Part shown: piece by piece, positions 44,556-53,753 of the stretch
Position numbering within the stretch: position 1 is the first letter of the stretch
Layout: each line of letters starts with the position of its first letter
Assembly (NCBI RefSeq): GCF_029360775.1
Contig: NZ_JARKMZ010000032.1
Coordinates: 1-64,000, forward strand
Direction: 5' to 3'
DNA length: 64,000 nt
DNA from: Daejeonella sp. H1SJ63
Lineage (GTDB): Bacteria; Bacteroidota; Bacteroidia; Sphingobacteriales; Sphingobacteriaceae
The notes under the pieces: generated by a model
Told to the model about the DNA's origin: nothing
Databases searched by the model: none
What the model saw: only the letters and a program-made list of their open reading frames with translations
Translations under genes and position numbers: made by a program

Positions 44556-47500
44556 ATGACAAATACTGACAGCCAAACACAAGGTTTATACAACTCTTCG
44601 ATGGAGCACGATGCCTGTGGAGTTGGTTTTATTGCAAATATTAAGGGCCGGAAGTCGCACCAGATTGTAAGTGATGCCCTTACTATTTTAGAAAATATGG
44701 AGCACCGCGGAGCTTGCGGATGCGATCCTGATTCGGGTGATGGTGCGGGAATATTAATACAGTTGCCTCATGAGTTTCTTAAACAGGAAGCACTGAAGCT
44801 GAATATCCATCTGGATAAACCTGGTTCTTATGGTGTCGGAATGATCTTCCTTCCTAAAAAAGCAACGGTAAAAGAGGCTTGCAGAAGAGCTATATCTAAA
44901 GCTGCAGATAAACTTGGCTTACAAATTCTGGGTTACAGAAAGGTGCCAATCAATACAGGAATAATAGGAGAGGCTGCATTTTCAGCTGAACCGGATATTG
45001 AACAGGTGTTTGTTGCCAAACCTGCCAATATTCACACTCCTGAAGATTTTGAAAGAAAACTTTATGTTCTCAAAAATTATGTAACTAAGCTGGTAAGGGA
45101 AACAGTTGCAGAAGCTGAAAGCCAGTTTTATATTTGTTCTCTCTCTCAGAACATCATTATATATAAAGGAGAGTTTACCAGCAGTCAGGTCAGGATTTAT
45201 TTTCAGGATCTGAGCAATGAGGCTCTAACCTCAGGTTTTGGTATGATTCACTCCCGTTTTTCTACCAATACTTTTCCTTCATGGCGCCTGGCGCAGCCAT
45301 TCAGATTTATAGCACATAATGGCGAGATCAATACATTGAAAGGAAACCTGAACTGGTTTTATTCAGGTATTCGCTCTTTTGCTTCTCCATACTTCAGCAA
45401 GGATGAAATGGATATGCTTTTGCCGGTAATTGATAATAATCAGTCGGATTCTGCATGTCTGGATAACGTAGTTGAATTATTGTTCCATTGCGGAAGGTCA
45501 CTTCCTCATGTTATGATGATGCTTATCCCCGAAGCATGGGATGGCAATGAGCAGATGGATCCGGCTACCAAGGCCTTCTACGAGTATCATGCCACTCTGA
45601 TCGAGCCATGGGATGGTCCTGCAGCAATTGCTTTCACTGACGGGCATATGATTGGAGCAACACTGGATCGTAACGGACTTCGTCCTCAGCGTTTCGTGGT
45701 AACCAGCGATGACCGTATCATTGTGGCGTCTGAAGCAGGTGTATTGCCTCTGGATGAATCACTTGTAGTTAAGAAAGGACGTTTACAGCCGGGTAAAATG
45801 CTGGTTGTAGATACTGTGAAAGGGATAATTATAGAGGATCAGGAAATTAAGAAAGAAATAACCACACAGGCACCTTACGCCGAGTGGCTTGAAGCTTATA
45901 AAATAAAACTGGAGGATCTGGATGAGCCGCGTGTAGCATTTACTCAGTTATCTAATGAATCGACCTTCAAGTATCAGCAGGTATTTGGTTATTCACGCGA
46001 AGATATCGAGACCCTGATCAAGCCGATGGCCCTGACAGGTAAGGAAGCGGTTGGATCAATGGGTACAGATACTCCGCTGGCAGTATTCTCTGACCGTCCG
46101 CAGCATCTTGCCAATTATTTCAAGCAGCTGTTTGCACAGGTAACCAATCCGCCAATCGATCCGATTCGTGAGCGTCTTGTGATGAGTCTTGCCGGATTTA
46201 TGGGTAATAACGGTAATATTCTTGACGAGGATAAAATGCATTGCCATTGCGTGGCATTACCTCATCCGGTACTGAGCAATACTGAACTTGAAAAGATCAG
46301 AAGTATTGATACCGGGTCTTTTCAGGCAAAAACATTACAAACTTATTTTAAAGCTGATGGTCAGCCGGGCTCTTTGCAAAGAGGGCTCGACCGCTTGTGC
46401 CGGTATGCAGAAGATGCGGTTCATGATGGTTTTGAAGTATTGATACTTTCAGACCGTGCCATTGATTCTGAACACGCTCCGATTCCTTCTTTGCTGGCGG
46501 TTTCAGCTGTTCATCATCACCTGATCAAAAAAGGATTGCGTGGTGCTGTTGGTATCATGCTTGAGGCAGGGGATGTTTGGGAAGTCCATCATTTTGCATG
46601 CCTTATTGCTTTTGGTGCAACTGCAGTAAACCCTTACCTGGCTCTGGCAACAATACGTAAACTAAAAACTGACGAAAAGTTAGATACTAATCTGGATCTT
46701 AAGGCTTTATATAAGAACTATACTAAGTCAATCAATGATGGATTGCTGAAGATTTTCTCTAAAATGGGAATCTCTACACTGCAGTCATACCATGGTGCAC
46801 AGATTTTTGAGATCATTGGTCTGAATCAGGAAGTGATTGATAATTACTTCACCGGTGCAGTTTCCAGAATCGGTGGAATGGGATTGGATGATCTGGCAGA
46901 AGAAGCTTTACGCAAGCATTATTCAGGGTTCAGACGTACAGGAATTGAGCTAAGGCTGCTGCCTGAAGGTGGTGTTTATCAGTGGAAGAGAAAGGGTGAG
47001 GCACACCTGTTTAACCCTGAAACTGTTCACTTACTGCAACATGCAACCCGCTCTAATAATTACGAGGTTTATAAGAAATATGCCCAGCATATCAACAACC
47101 AGACAGATACATTGTATACCATCCGTGGTTTGCTTGGTTTTGCTCATCACCGTCAGCCGGTTCCTTTGAGTGAGGTTGAGCCGGTTGAGGATATCCTGAA
47201 GCGTTTTGCAACAGGAGCGATGTCATTCGGATCTATCTCTCATGAAGCACATAGTACCCTGGCAATAGCCATGAACCGTATTGGTGCAAAGAGTAATACC
47301 GGAGAAGGTGGAGAAGATGAAATAAGATACGAACCTCTGGCAGATGGAGGCTCAATGCGCTCAGCAATTAAGCAGATCGCTTCCGGTCGATTTGGTGTAA
47401 CCGCTAATTATCTGACCAATGCCGATGAGTTACAGATTAAAATGGCACAGGGTGCCAAGCCGGGTGAAGGTGGTCAGCTTCCGGGTGATAAGGTAGATGA

Positions 47501-49082
47501 TTGGATCGCAAAGGTTCGTCATGCAACTCCCGGAGTAGGATTGATCTCTCCGCCGCCGCACCATGATATTTATTCAATTGAGGATCTTGCACAGCTGATT
47601 TTCGACTTGAAAAATGCTAACCGGGCAGCAAGAATCAGTGTGAAACTTGTTTCTAAAGCAGGTGTGGGTACTATCGCGGCAGGTGTTGCCAAAGCACATG
47701 CCGATGTGATCCTGATTGCAGGGTATGACGGTGGAACCGGAGCTTCTCCGCTTACTTCGATCAAACATGCCGGTTTACCATGGGAGCTTGGCCTTGCTGA
47801 AGCCCAGCAAACTCTGGTTAAGAATAAATTAAGAAGCCGTGTTGTTCTTCAGGCCGATGGTCAGTTGAAAACCGGAAAAGATATCGCCATAGCAACCTTA
47901 CTGGGTGCTGAAGAATGGGGTGTAGCTACCGCTGCGCTTGTGGCAGGCGGATGTATTATGATGCGTAAGTGTCATTTGAATACTTGCCCTGTAGGTGTTG
48001 CAACCCAGGATCCTGAATTAAGAAAGTTATTCTCAGGTAAGCCTGAGCATATCGTTAACCTATTCAGATTCATCGCTGAGGAATTACGTGAGATCATGGC
48101 TGAACTTGGTTTCAGGACCATCAATGACATGGTTGGACGTGTTCAGTTCCTTAAAATGCGCGATGATGTGGATCACTGGAAAGTTAAGAATATCGATCTT
48201 TCGGGTATTTTATATTCAATGGATAACCCATCTGGTATGACTCTCTACAATAGTGAGAAACAGGATCATAACCTTAATCTGGTTATCGACTGGCAGTTAC
48301 TTGAGAAGGCTAAGCCGGCAATTGAAGATAAGACACCTGTGTTTGCATCTTTTGATATTAAGAATACAGATCGTACCACCGGTACAATTCTGTCAAATGA
48401 AATTACCAAGAAGTATCAGTCGGCGGGATTGCCTCAGAACACGGTTAATTTTAAGTTTACAGGTTCTGCGGGACAAAGTTTCGGGGCTTTCTGTACCAAG
48501 GGAATTTCATTTGAACTGAGTGGTGAAGCCAATGATTATGTAGGTAAGGGATTGTCAGGAGCACAGTTGGTTATTTATCCATCAGAGAAAAGTAAGGTTC
48601 TGTCTCAGGAGAATATCATCATCGGAAACGTGGCGCTTTATGGGGCAACTTCAGGCGAGCTATTCGTCAGAGGGCAGGCCGGAGAGCGTTTTGCAGTGAG
48701 GAACTCTGGTGCGATAGCCGTAGTTGAAGGAGTTGGAGACCATGGCTGCGAATACATGACAGGTGGAAGAGCATTGATTCTGGGTAAGACCGGAAGGAAT
48801 TTTGCTGCCGGAATGAGTGGTGGTATTGCATGGGTTTATGATGCGGATAGTTCTTTTGCTGAAAACTGTAATGCTGAGATGGTCGATCTTGATCCGCTTT
48901 CTCCTCAGGATGAAGTTGAGATCAAAGCCCTTCTTAACAAGCATGTCCAGTTAACAAATAGTCAGGTAGCCAAATACATTCTCGACGATTGGGATCAGGC
49001 ATCTGAATCATTTATCAAAGTATTCCCTAAAGAGTACAAAAAAGTATTACATCAACAACAATTTCAACAGTCAGCGGGATAA
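44556..49082 (+). CDS. gltB: Glutamate synthase large (alpha) subunit
   Basis: A 1508-residue enzyme that converts glutamine and 2-oxoglutarate to two glutamates. The N-terminal Ntn glutaminase domain begins after a 20-residue propeptide: EHDACGVGFIA, with Cys21 as mature nucleophile. The central domain and FMN-binding synthase domain (about 800-1200; SHEAHSTLAIAMNRIGAKSNTGEGGED) follow, with CHLNTCPVGVATQ providing iron-sulfur cysteines. The C-terminal GXGXG beta-helix domain ends the protein. ATG at 44556 is used rather than TTG at 44550. Last base overlaps the gltD start. Confidence 0.98.
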   Translation: MTNTDSQTQGLYNSSMEHDACGVGFIANIKGRKSHQIVSDALTILENMEHRGACGCDPDSGDGAGILIQLPHEFLKQEALKLNIHLDKPGSYGVGMIFLPKKATVKEACRRAISKAADKLGLQILGYRKVPINTGIIGEAAFSAEPDIEQVFVAKPANIHTPEDFERKLYVLKNYVTKLVRETVAEAESQFYICSLSQNIIIYKGEFTSSQVRIYFQDLSNEALTSGFGMIHSRFSTNTFPSWRLAQPFRFIAHNGEINTLKGNLNWFYSGIRSFASPYFSKDEMDMLLPVIDNNQSDSACLDNVVELLFHCGRSLPHVMMMLIPEAWDGNEQMDPATKAFYEYHATLIEPWDGPAAIAFTDGHMIGATLDRNGLRPQRFVVTSDDRIIVASEAGVLPLDESLVVKKGRLQPGKMLVVDTVKGIIIEDQEIKKEITTQAPYAEWLEAYKIKLEDLDEPRVAFTQLSNESTFKYQQVFGYSREDIETLIKPMALTGKEAVGSMGTDTPLAVFSDRPQHLANYFKQLFAQVTNPPIDPIRERLVMSLAGFMGNNGNILDEDKMHCHCVALPHPVLSNTELEKIRSIDTGSFQAKTLQTYFKADGQPGSLQRGLDRLCRYAEDAVHDGFEVLILSDRAIDSEHAPIPSLLAVSAVHHHLIKKGLRGAVGIMLEAGDVWEVHHFACLIAFGATAVNPYLALATIRKLKTDEKLDTNLDLKALYKNYTKSINDGLLKIFSKMGISTLQSYHGAQIFEIIGLNQEVIDNYFTGAVSRIGGMGLDDLAEEALRKHYSGFRRTGIELRLLPEGGVYQWKRKGEAHLFNPETVHLLQHATRSNNYEVYKKYAQHINNQTDTLYTIRGLLGFAHHRQPVPLSEVEPVEDILKRFATGAMSFGSISHEAHSTLAIAMNRIGAKSNTGEGGEDEIRYEPLADGGSMRSAIKQIASGRFGVTANYLTNADELQIKMAQGAKPGEGGQLPGDKVDDWIAKVRHATPGVGLISPPPHHDIYSIEDLAQLIFDLKNANRAARISVKLVSKAGVGTIAAGVAKAHADVILIAGYDGGTGASPLTSIKHAGLPWELGLAEAQQTLVKNKLRSRVVLQADGQLKTGKDIAIATLLGAEEWGVATAALVAGGCIMMRKCHLNTCPVGVATQDPELRKLFSGKPEHIVNLFRFIAEELREIMAELGFRTINDMVGRVQFLKMRDDVDHWKVKNIDLSGILYSMDNPSGMTLYNSEKQDHNLNLVIDWQLLEKAKPAIEDKTPVFASFDIKNTDRTTGTILSNEITKKYQSAGLPQNTVNFKFTGSAGQSFGAFCTKGISFELSGEANDYVGKGLSGAQLVIYPSEKSKVLSQENIIIGNVALYGATSGELFVRGQAGERFAVRNSGAIAVVEGVGDHGCEYMTGGRALILGKTGRNFAAGMSGGIAWVYDADSSFAENCNAEMVDLDPLSPQDEVEIKALLNKHVQLTNSQVAKYILDDWDQASESFIKVFPKEYKKVLHQQQFQQSAG

Positions 49083-50554
49083 TGGGAAAAGTAACAGGAT
49101 TTAAAGAGTTTGACAGGGAGCTTCCTAAGAAAATTGCCCCTGCAGAACGATTAGAAAATTATGATGAGTTTGTTCAGGAATACACACCTGAGAAGTTAAA
49201 TGAGCAGGCAGCGAGATGCATGAACTGCGGAGTTCCGTTTTGTCATTCAGGTTGTCCGCTTGGAAATGTTATCCCTGAATTTAATGATGCAGTTTACCAG
49301 GGGAAATGGGAAGATGCGTATCTGATATTAAATTCAACCAATAATTTCCCTGAGTTTACCGGTAGGATTTGTCCTGCACCCTGCGAATCGGCATGTGTTT
49401 TAGGGATCAATAAACCACCGGTTGCTATTGAGGAAATTGAAAGACATATTATTGAGATCGCCTATTCTAAAGGTTATGTAAAACCTAACAGACCAATTAG
49501 CCGTACAGGTAAAAATGTTGCTGTTGTGGGTTCGGGGCCGGCAGGGTTAGCGGCAGCAGCTCAGTTAAATAAGGCAGGTCATACGGTAACTGTTTATGAG
49601 CGTGATGATCGTCCGGGTGGTTTATTACGTTATGGTATTCCTGATTTTAAGCTTGAAAAAGAGGTAATCGATCGTCGTATCGGTATTATGGAGCAGGAAG
49701 GTATTAAGTTTATCTGCAATGTTGAGGTTGGGGTGAAGAATGATATGAAAGCCTTTATCGATGAACATGATGCAGTGATTGTAGCCGGAGGATCAACTAT
49801 TCCGCGTAATCTGAACATTCCGGGACGCGACCTTAATGGAATTCATTTCGCAATGGATTTCCTGAAGCAACAGAATAAAGTAGTTAGTGATATTTCATTT
49901 ACAGGTGAGCGTATCAGTGCTACCGGTAAAGATGTAGTGGTGATTGGTGGCGGTGATACCGGTTCTGATTGCGTTGGAACGTCAAACAGACAGGATGCCA
50001 AATCAGTTAAGCAGTTTGAATTAATGGTTCAGCCTCCTGTTCAGCGTACTGAGAATATGCCATGGCCTACTTATCCAATGCTTCTTAAAACCACAAGTTC
50101 TCATGAAGAGGGTTGTGAGCGTTTCTGGAGTATCAATACCAAGGAATTTTTAGGCGATGCCAATGGCGATTTGAGAGCAATCCGCGTATCGGATGTAAGC
50201 TGGGAAATGGATGCACTTGGTCGTCCGGTTAAGTTTACAGAGCTTGAAGGCTCTGAAAGGGAAATTCCTTGTCAGCTGATTCTTCTGGCCATGGGATTCC
50301 TGCATCCGCAGCATCAGGGACTGGTACATAATGCCGGTCTGGAGCTTGATGCAAGAGGAAATGTTAAAGCTGATGAAAAACAGTATCAAACCAATATCAG
50401 TAAAGTTTTTGCTGCCGGTGATATGCGCCGTGGTCAGTCGCTTGTGGTATGGGCAATCTCTGAAGGAAGGGAAGCTGCACGTAAGGCAGATGAATTCCTG
50501 ATGGGACGCAGCAATTTACCAAGCAAAGACAGAATCAATGAATATGTGAGCTGA
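49082..50554 (+). CDS. gltD: Glutamate synthase small (beta) subunit
   Basis: A 490-residue flavoprotein that supplies electrons from NAD(P)H to GltB. The N-terminal cysteines CMNCGVPFCHSGCPLGN and CPAPCESACVLG bind [4Fe-4S] clusters; FAD motif VVGSGPAGLAAAAQL and NAD(P) motif VIGGGDTGSDCVG are clear, and the C-terminus has FAAGDMRRGQSLVVWAI. It starts at the last base of gltB (TAATG), giving tight coupling and equimolar synthesis. A strong terminator follows. Confidence 0.98.
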   Translation: MGKVTGFKEFDRELPKKIAPAERLENYDEFVQEYTPEKLNEQAARCMNCGVPFCHSGCPLGNVIPEFNDAVYQGKWEDAYLILNSTNNFPEFTGRICPAPCESACVLGINKPPVAIEEIERHIIEIAYSKGYVKPNRPISRTGKNVAVVGSGPAGLAAAAQLNKAGHTVTVYERDDRPGGLLRYGIPDFKLEKEVIDRRIGIMEQEGIKFICNVEVGVKNDMKAFIDEHDAVIVAGGSTIPRNLNIPGRDLNGIHFAMDFLKQQNKVVSDISFTGERISATGKDVVVIGGGDTGSDCVGTSNRQDAKSVKQFELMVQPPVQRTENMPWPTYPMLLKTTSSHEEGCERFWSINTKEFLGDANGDLRAIRVSDVSWEMDALGRPVKFTELEGSEREIPCQLILLAMGFLHPQHQGLVHNAGLELDARGNVKADEKQYQTNISKVFAAGDMRRGQSLVVWAISEGREAARKADEFLMGRSNLPSKDRINEYVS

Positions 50555-50579
50555 TTCTTCTTGCCGATTAAATAATTTT

Positions 50580-50615
50580 ATACCCTGAATAGCTTACTGT
50601 TCAGGGTATTTTTTT
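50580..50615 (+). terminator. Terminator of gltBD
   Basis: Perfect 10-base stem (50580-50589 with 50600-50609), 10-base loop, and a run of T to 50615. It touches the stop codon of the convergent GNAT gene. Confidence 0.9.
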
Positions 50616-51414
50616 ATCCTAATCCTCCGCTGATTCTGTTGTAATTAAATTCTCCGTTCCACTCTCTTGTGGGGCCGAGAATCATTTTCCTTGAAGTTCT
50701 TATTTGCTGATAAGCATTTTGAATGAGGAAATCCATTCCGTCTTTATTGCTGATGGGGAATCTGAACTTGTTTTTTACTCTCATCCGTAACTTCATCAGC
50801 TCTGTACCGGCTTCAGCATCATTTGCCATGATGGCATTTTCAAAAAAATTCGGAAAATAAACTCCGGCAAGTTGATTTTCTTTTAAATACATCAGCGAGC
50901 CATTTAAACGATCATTTAAGATGCGTTCTCTGTTTTCGCCCGAAGTGTTTTTATCCAGTTTCAGGATGTCTTCACGATATTTTTCCTGAAAAGGAATCAC
51001 CGCAGCAGGATTATTCAGATTCTGATTAATCAGTTCGCCATCCAGATGAACGTATTCGATTTCTGTTTCAAAACCAAGCTTTTTGTATACCGGAAACCCC
51101 ATATCAGTTGCATCCAGATATACAGTTCTGATCTTTTTTGCATGTGCGCGGTCCACAAGTTCTGAAGTCAGTTTTTGCCCGAGACCCTGATTTCTGAAAT
51201 CCGGATGTACAATTACATGTGCAAGCCAGGCAGTATCCGGATGCCGGATCGTGGTTCCAACTGCAGCGATCTGTTTGCCATCACAAATCTTTATCGTATC
51301 ACAGCAGGGGGAAGAGATATAATAATAAAAATAGGGACGTATATCTTCCCATCCCGCGGGTTGTAATTGATTTAAGATGTCGATATCTGCGCTTTGTATA
51401 TTGAGAATCTTCAT
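50614..51414 (-). CDS. GNAT N-acetyltransferase with second C-terminal domain
   Basis: A 266-residue protein. Residues about 1-130 are a GNAT domain with the acetyl-CoA loop HPDFRNQGLGQKL (motif A) and the GFPVYKKLGFETEIEY motif B. Residues about 140-266 form a second region resembling the Acetyltransf_18 part of YitH-like proteins. The acceptor is unknown. It starts 1 base after the stop of the upstream YdeI-like gene, in a three-gene operon with the TrmH-type methyltransferase. Confidence 0.88.
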   Translation of the reverse strand: MKILNIQSADIDILNQLQPAGWEDIRPYFYYYISSPCCDTIKICDGKQIAAVGTTIRHPDTAWLAHVIVHPDFRNQGLGQKLTSELVDRAHAKKIRTVYLDATDMGFPVYKKLGFETEIEYVHLDGELINQNLNNPAAVIPFQEKYREDILKLDKNTSGENRERILNDRLNGSLMYLKENQLAGVYFPNFFENAIMANDAEAGTELMKLRMRVKNKFRFPISNKDGMDFLIQNAYQQIRTSRKMILGPTREWNGEFNYNRISGGLG

Positions 51415-51415
51415 T

Positions 51416-52075
51416 TTATTTTTCTGTTGGGTTCTTTCTGCCGGTACTTAATTTTTCTTCCATTTTGAGGATACGTTCATTTCTGGTCTTTTCCTGTTTT
51501 GCAGTTAAAATCCAGACAGCATATTCTTTTTTGTTTGTATACGACAGTGTATTGAAAAAATCTAATGCCTTTGTGCTAAGAACTTTAAGCAGATAATCAG
51601 GCAGAGTGATTGTGCGTTTATCTGTATTGATACACTCACTCAGATCATTCTTCCTGATTGCTGATTTACTTATGCTGCTTCTTTTTACAAGCTCTTTTGG
51701 TTTAAGCCTGATGGCTGTCCATGTTTCATCAATAGCTGCAGAAGCTACCGGACTAAGATTGAATTCAGCAAGTTCAGACCATATATTGTTCATGCTGAGG
51801 TCTGAAGTAATTTTCGATGACTTTTTAGGGTACATCACCCACAGTATTGTATCCGGTTTGAAAAAAGGACTCAGTCTTTTTAATTCCGACTTCAGGGATG
51901 ATTTATCCAAAACGAAAAGGTGGATGGAGTTGAAGCTTCCGTTTGCTTCATTACTGAATTCTATTTCTCTGGCAAGAGGATCGGTTAATGAAATATAGTT
52001 TGCCGGATTATTGATCAGCAAAACCCTGCTTCCGGCTTTCAGTAATAATTTTTTTGAAAGGATACTACCGGCCAT
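51416..52075 (-). CDS. DUF3052-like plus YdeI/OmpD-associated protein
   Basis: A 219-residue protein. The C-terminal 70 residues carry the YdeI/OmpD-associated signature (LPDYLLKVLSTKALDFFNTL, KKEYAVWILTAKQEKTRNER). The N-terminal ~130 residues resemble DUF3052-like domains (ILSKKLLLKAGSRVLLINNP, DTILWVMYPKKSSKI). YdeI-like proteins have been linked to resistance to cationic peptides, but mechanism is not established, and I do not assign it. It lies in an operon between trmH-type and GNAT genes, 9 bases and 1 base away. Confidence 0.82.
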   Translation of the reverse strand: MAGSILSKKLLLKAGSRVLLINNPANYISLTDPLAREIEFSNEANGSFNSIHLFVLDKSSLKSELKRLSPFFKPDTILWVMYPKKSSKITSDLSMNNIWSELAEFNLSPVASAAIDETWTAIRLKPKELVKRSSISKSAIRKNDLSECINTDKRTITLPDYLLKVLSTKALDFFNTLSYTNKKEYAVWILTAKQEKTRNERILKMEEKLSTGRKNPTEK

Positions 52076-52084
52076 CTCAGAAAT

Positions 52085-52615
52085 TTAAAATTTTAGTTTC
52101 GCAAAAAAGTCCCATAATACGATCCCTGCCGAAACAACGATATTGAATGAATGTTTGGTGCCAAACTGAGGGATCTCAATACACAGATCGATCATTTTCA
52201 TGGCTTCATCACTAACTCCGTTTACTTCATTTCCAAAGATCATGGCATATTTTCCGGCCCTGTCGGGCATGAAATCATTGAGCATAGTACTATTTTCTGC
52301 CTGTTCAATGGCAATTATTGTATATCCTGATTCTTTCAGATCCCTGATTGCTGCACAGGTGTCTTCATAATAGAGCCATTCAATAGAATTTGTTGCTCCA
52401 AGCGCAGTCTTTTCGATCTCACGATGTGGTGGCTGTGCAGTAATTCCGCATAAACAGATCTTTTCAATGGCAAATCCATCTGAAGTACGAAAAATGGAGC
52501 CGATATTATGCATGCTCCTGACATTGTCGAGTATCACTACAATAGGTAATTTTTCCTGTTTTTTGAACTCTTCAATTCCTACTCGTCCCAGTTCCTCAGT
52601 TTTTAATTTTCGCAT
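52085..52615 (-). CDS. TrmH/SpoU-family RNA 2'-O-methyltransferase
   Basis: A 176-residue SPOUT methyltransferase. Motif 1 LDNVRSMHNIGSIFRTSDGF, motif 2 MIFGNEVNGVSDEAMKM and motif 3 CIEIPQFGTKHSFNIVVSAGI (quoted in part) form the trefoil-knot SAM site. Substrate could be tRNA or rRNA; the short form without an RNA-binding extension is common in Bacteroidetes. ATG at 52615 chosen over a TTG at 52621. First gene of a three-gene operon. Confidence 0.9.
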   Translation of the reverse strand: MRKLKTEELGRVGIEEFKKQEKLPIVVILDNVRSMHNIGSIFRTSDGFAIEKICLCGITAQPPHREIEKTALGATNSIEWLYYEDTCAAIRDLKESGYTIIAIEQAENSTMLNDFMPDRAGKYAMIFGNEVNGVSDEAMKMIDLCIEIPQFGTKHSFNIVVSAGIVLWDFFAKLKF

Positions 52616-52654
52616 TTTCAAAAATAGCTTCTTCAGGCTTAAGACTTTTTATTT

Positions 52655-52687
52655 TTTGGATTTTATTAAAGAATTTAACTAATTTTC
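52655..52687 (+). promoter_or_regulatory. Probable promoter of the aldose epimerase gene
   Basis: TTTG at 52655-52658, 21 bases, TAATTTTC at 52680-52687 (last base differs from TAnnTTTG). It lies 34 bases before the ATG at 52722. Confidence 0.5.
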
Positions 52688-52721
52688 GCTCCCCCAGTTA
52701 TACATCAATTCAATTTTCACG

Positions 52722-53753
52722 ATGGACAATTTTAAATCAGAAGTATTATTTCAGCATAATGCTCAGGATGTTTATCTCTACACACTGAGAAATATCTGGG
52801 GCGTTGAAGTTACTGTCAGTAATCTTGGGGCAATTGTTCGCTCTTTTAATGTGCCTGACAGGGATGGCATTCCAACAGATATTGTGTTGGGCTATGACAA
52901 AATGGAGACCTATCTGAATGGAAATCCGGCTTACCTCGGTGCTATGGTAGGGCGATTTGCCAATCGTATAGGGAATGCTTCGTTTGAGATTGACGGCGAG
53001 TCTTATCAGGTTTCTTCCAATTTGCCGCCTCACCAGCTTCATGGGGGTTTTGAGGGTTTTGACAAAAAGGTATGGAGTCCGGTTTCTGAAGAGAATGTTC
53101 CTTTCAAAAGGGTTCAGATGTCATACCTGAGTCCTGATGGTGAGGAAGGTTTTCCGGGAAATCTGACTGTTAATGTTTGTTTTGAATTGAATGACAGGAA
53201 TGTGCTTACAATTTATACGGAGGCCAGTTCTGATAAAGCTACCCCATTTAATCTTACACATCACGATTATTTTAATCTCAATGGAGGTGCTTCAATAATA
53301 GATCATAGGGTAGAGATATTCTCAGATTTTTATCTGGGTCAGGATGCAGATTATGTAGCAAACGGTGAACTCCTGCCTGTTGAAGGAACTCAATATGATT
53401 TCAGGAAGTCAAAAAAGATCAGTGCAGATCAGGGCCCCTCAGAAGGGTATGATCAGTCTTTTCTTATCAATAAAGATTATGCTACCTGGGGAAAGGCAGC
53501 GACTGCAATCTCAGATCAGAACGGAATAATGCTGGAGGTTTTTACCGATGAGCCTACTGTTCATTTTTATACCGGGAAATACCTTAATGTTAAGGGCGCA
53601 AAATACGGTCAGGAGTATTCAGCCTTCACCGGATTTTGTTTTGAAACCCAGCATCATGCCAATGCTGTAAATATTCCGGGCTTCCCATCTACTATTCTTC
53701 GCCCCGGAGAGCTTTACAGACATAAAACATCTTATCAGATCAGTGCGGTTTAA
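52722..53753 (+). CDS. galM: Aldose 1-epimerase
   Basis: A 343-residue mutarotase that interconverts alpha and beta anomers of hexoses. Features: VTVSNLGAIVRSFNVPDRDG, YLGAMVGRFANRI, HQLHGGFEGFDKKVW (histidine), NLTHHDYFNL (second histidine), and a C-terminal glutamate in FCFETQHHANAVN, all typical of GalM. No signal peptide, so it acts in the cytoplasm. Its stop overlaps the convergent MFS gene by 3 bases. Confidence 0.94.
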   Translation: MDNFKSEVLFQHNAQDVYLYTLRNIWGVEVTVSNLGAIVRSFNVPDRDGIPTDIVLGYDKMETYLNGNPAYLGAMVGRFANRIGNASFEIDGESYQVSSNLPPHQLHGGFEGFDKKVWSPVSEENVPFKRVQMSYLSPDGEEGFPGNLTVNVCFELNDRNVLTIYTEASSDKATPFNLTHHDYFNLNGGASIIDHRVEIFSDFYLGQDADYVANGELLPVEGTQYDFRKSKKISADQGPSEGYDQSFLINKDYATWGKAATAISDQNGIMLEVFTDEPTVHFYTGKYLNVKGAKYGQEYSAFTGFCFETQHHANAVNIPGFPSTILRPGELYRHKTSYQISAV

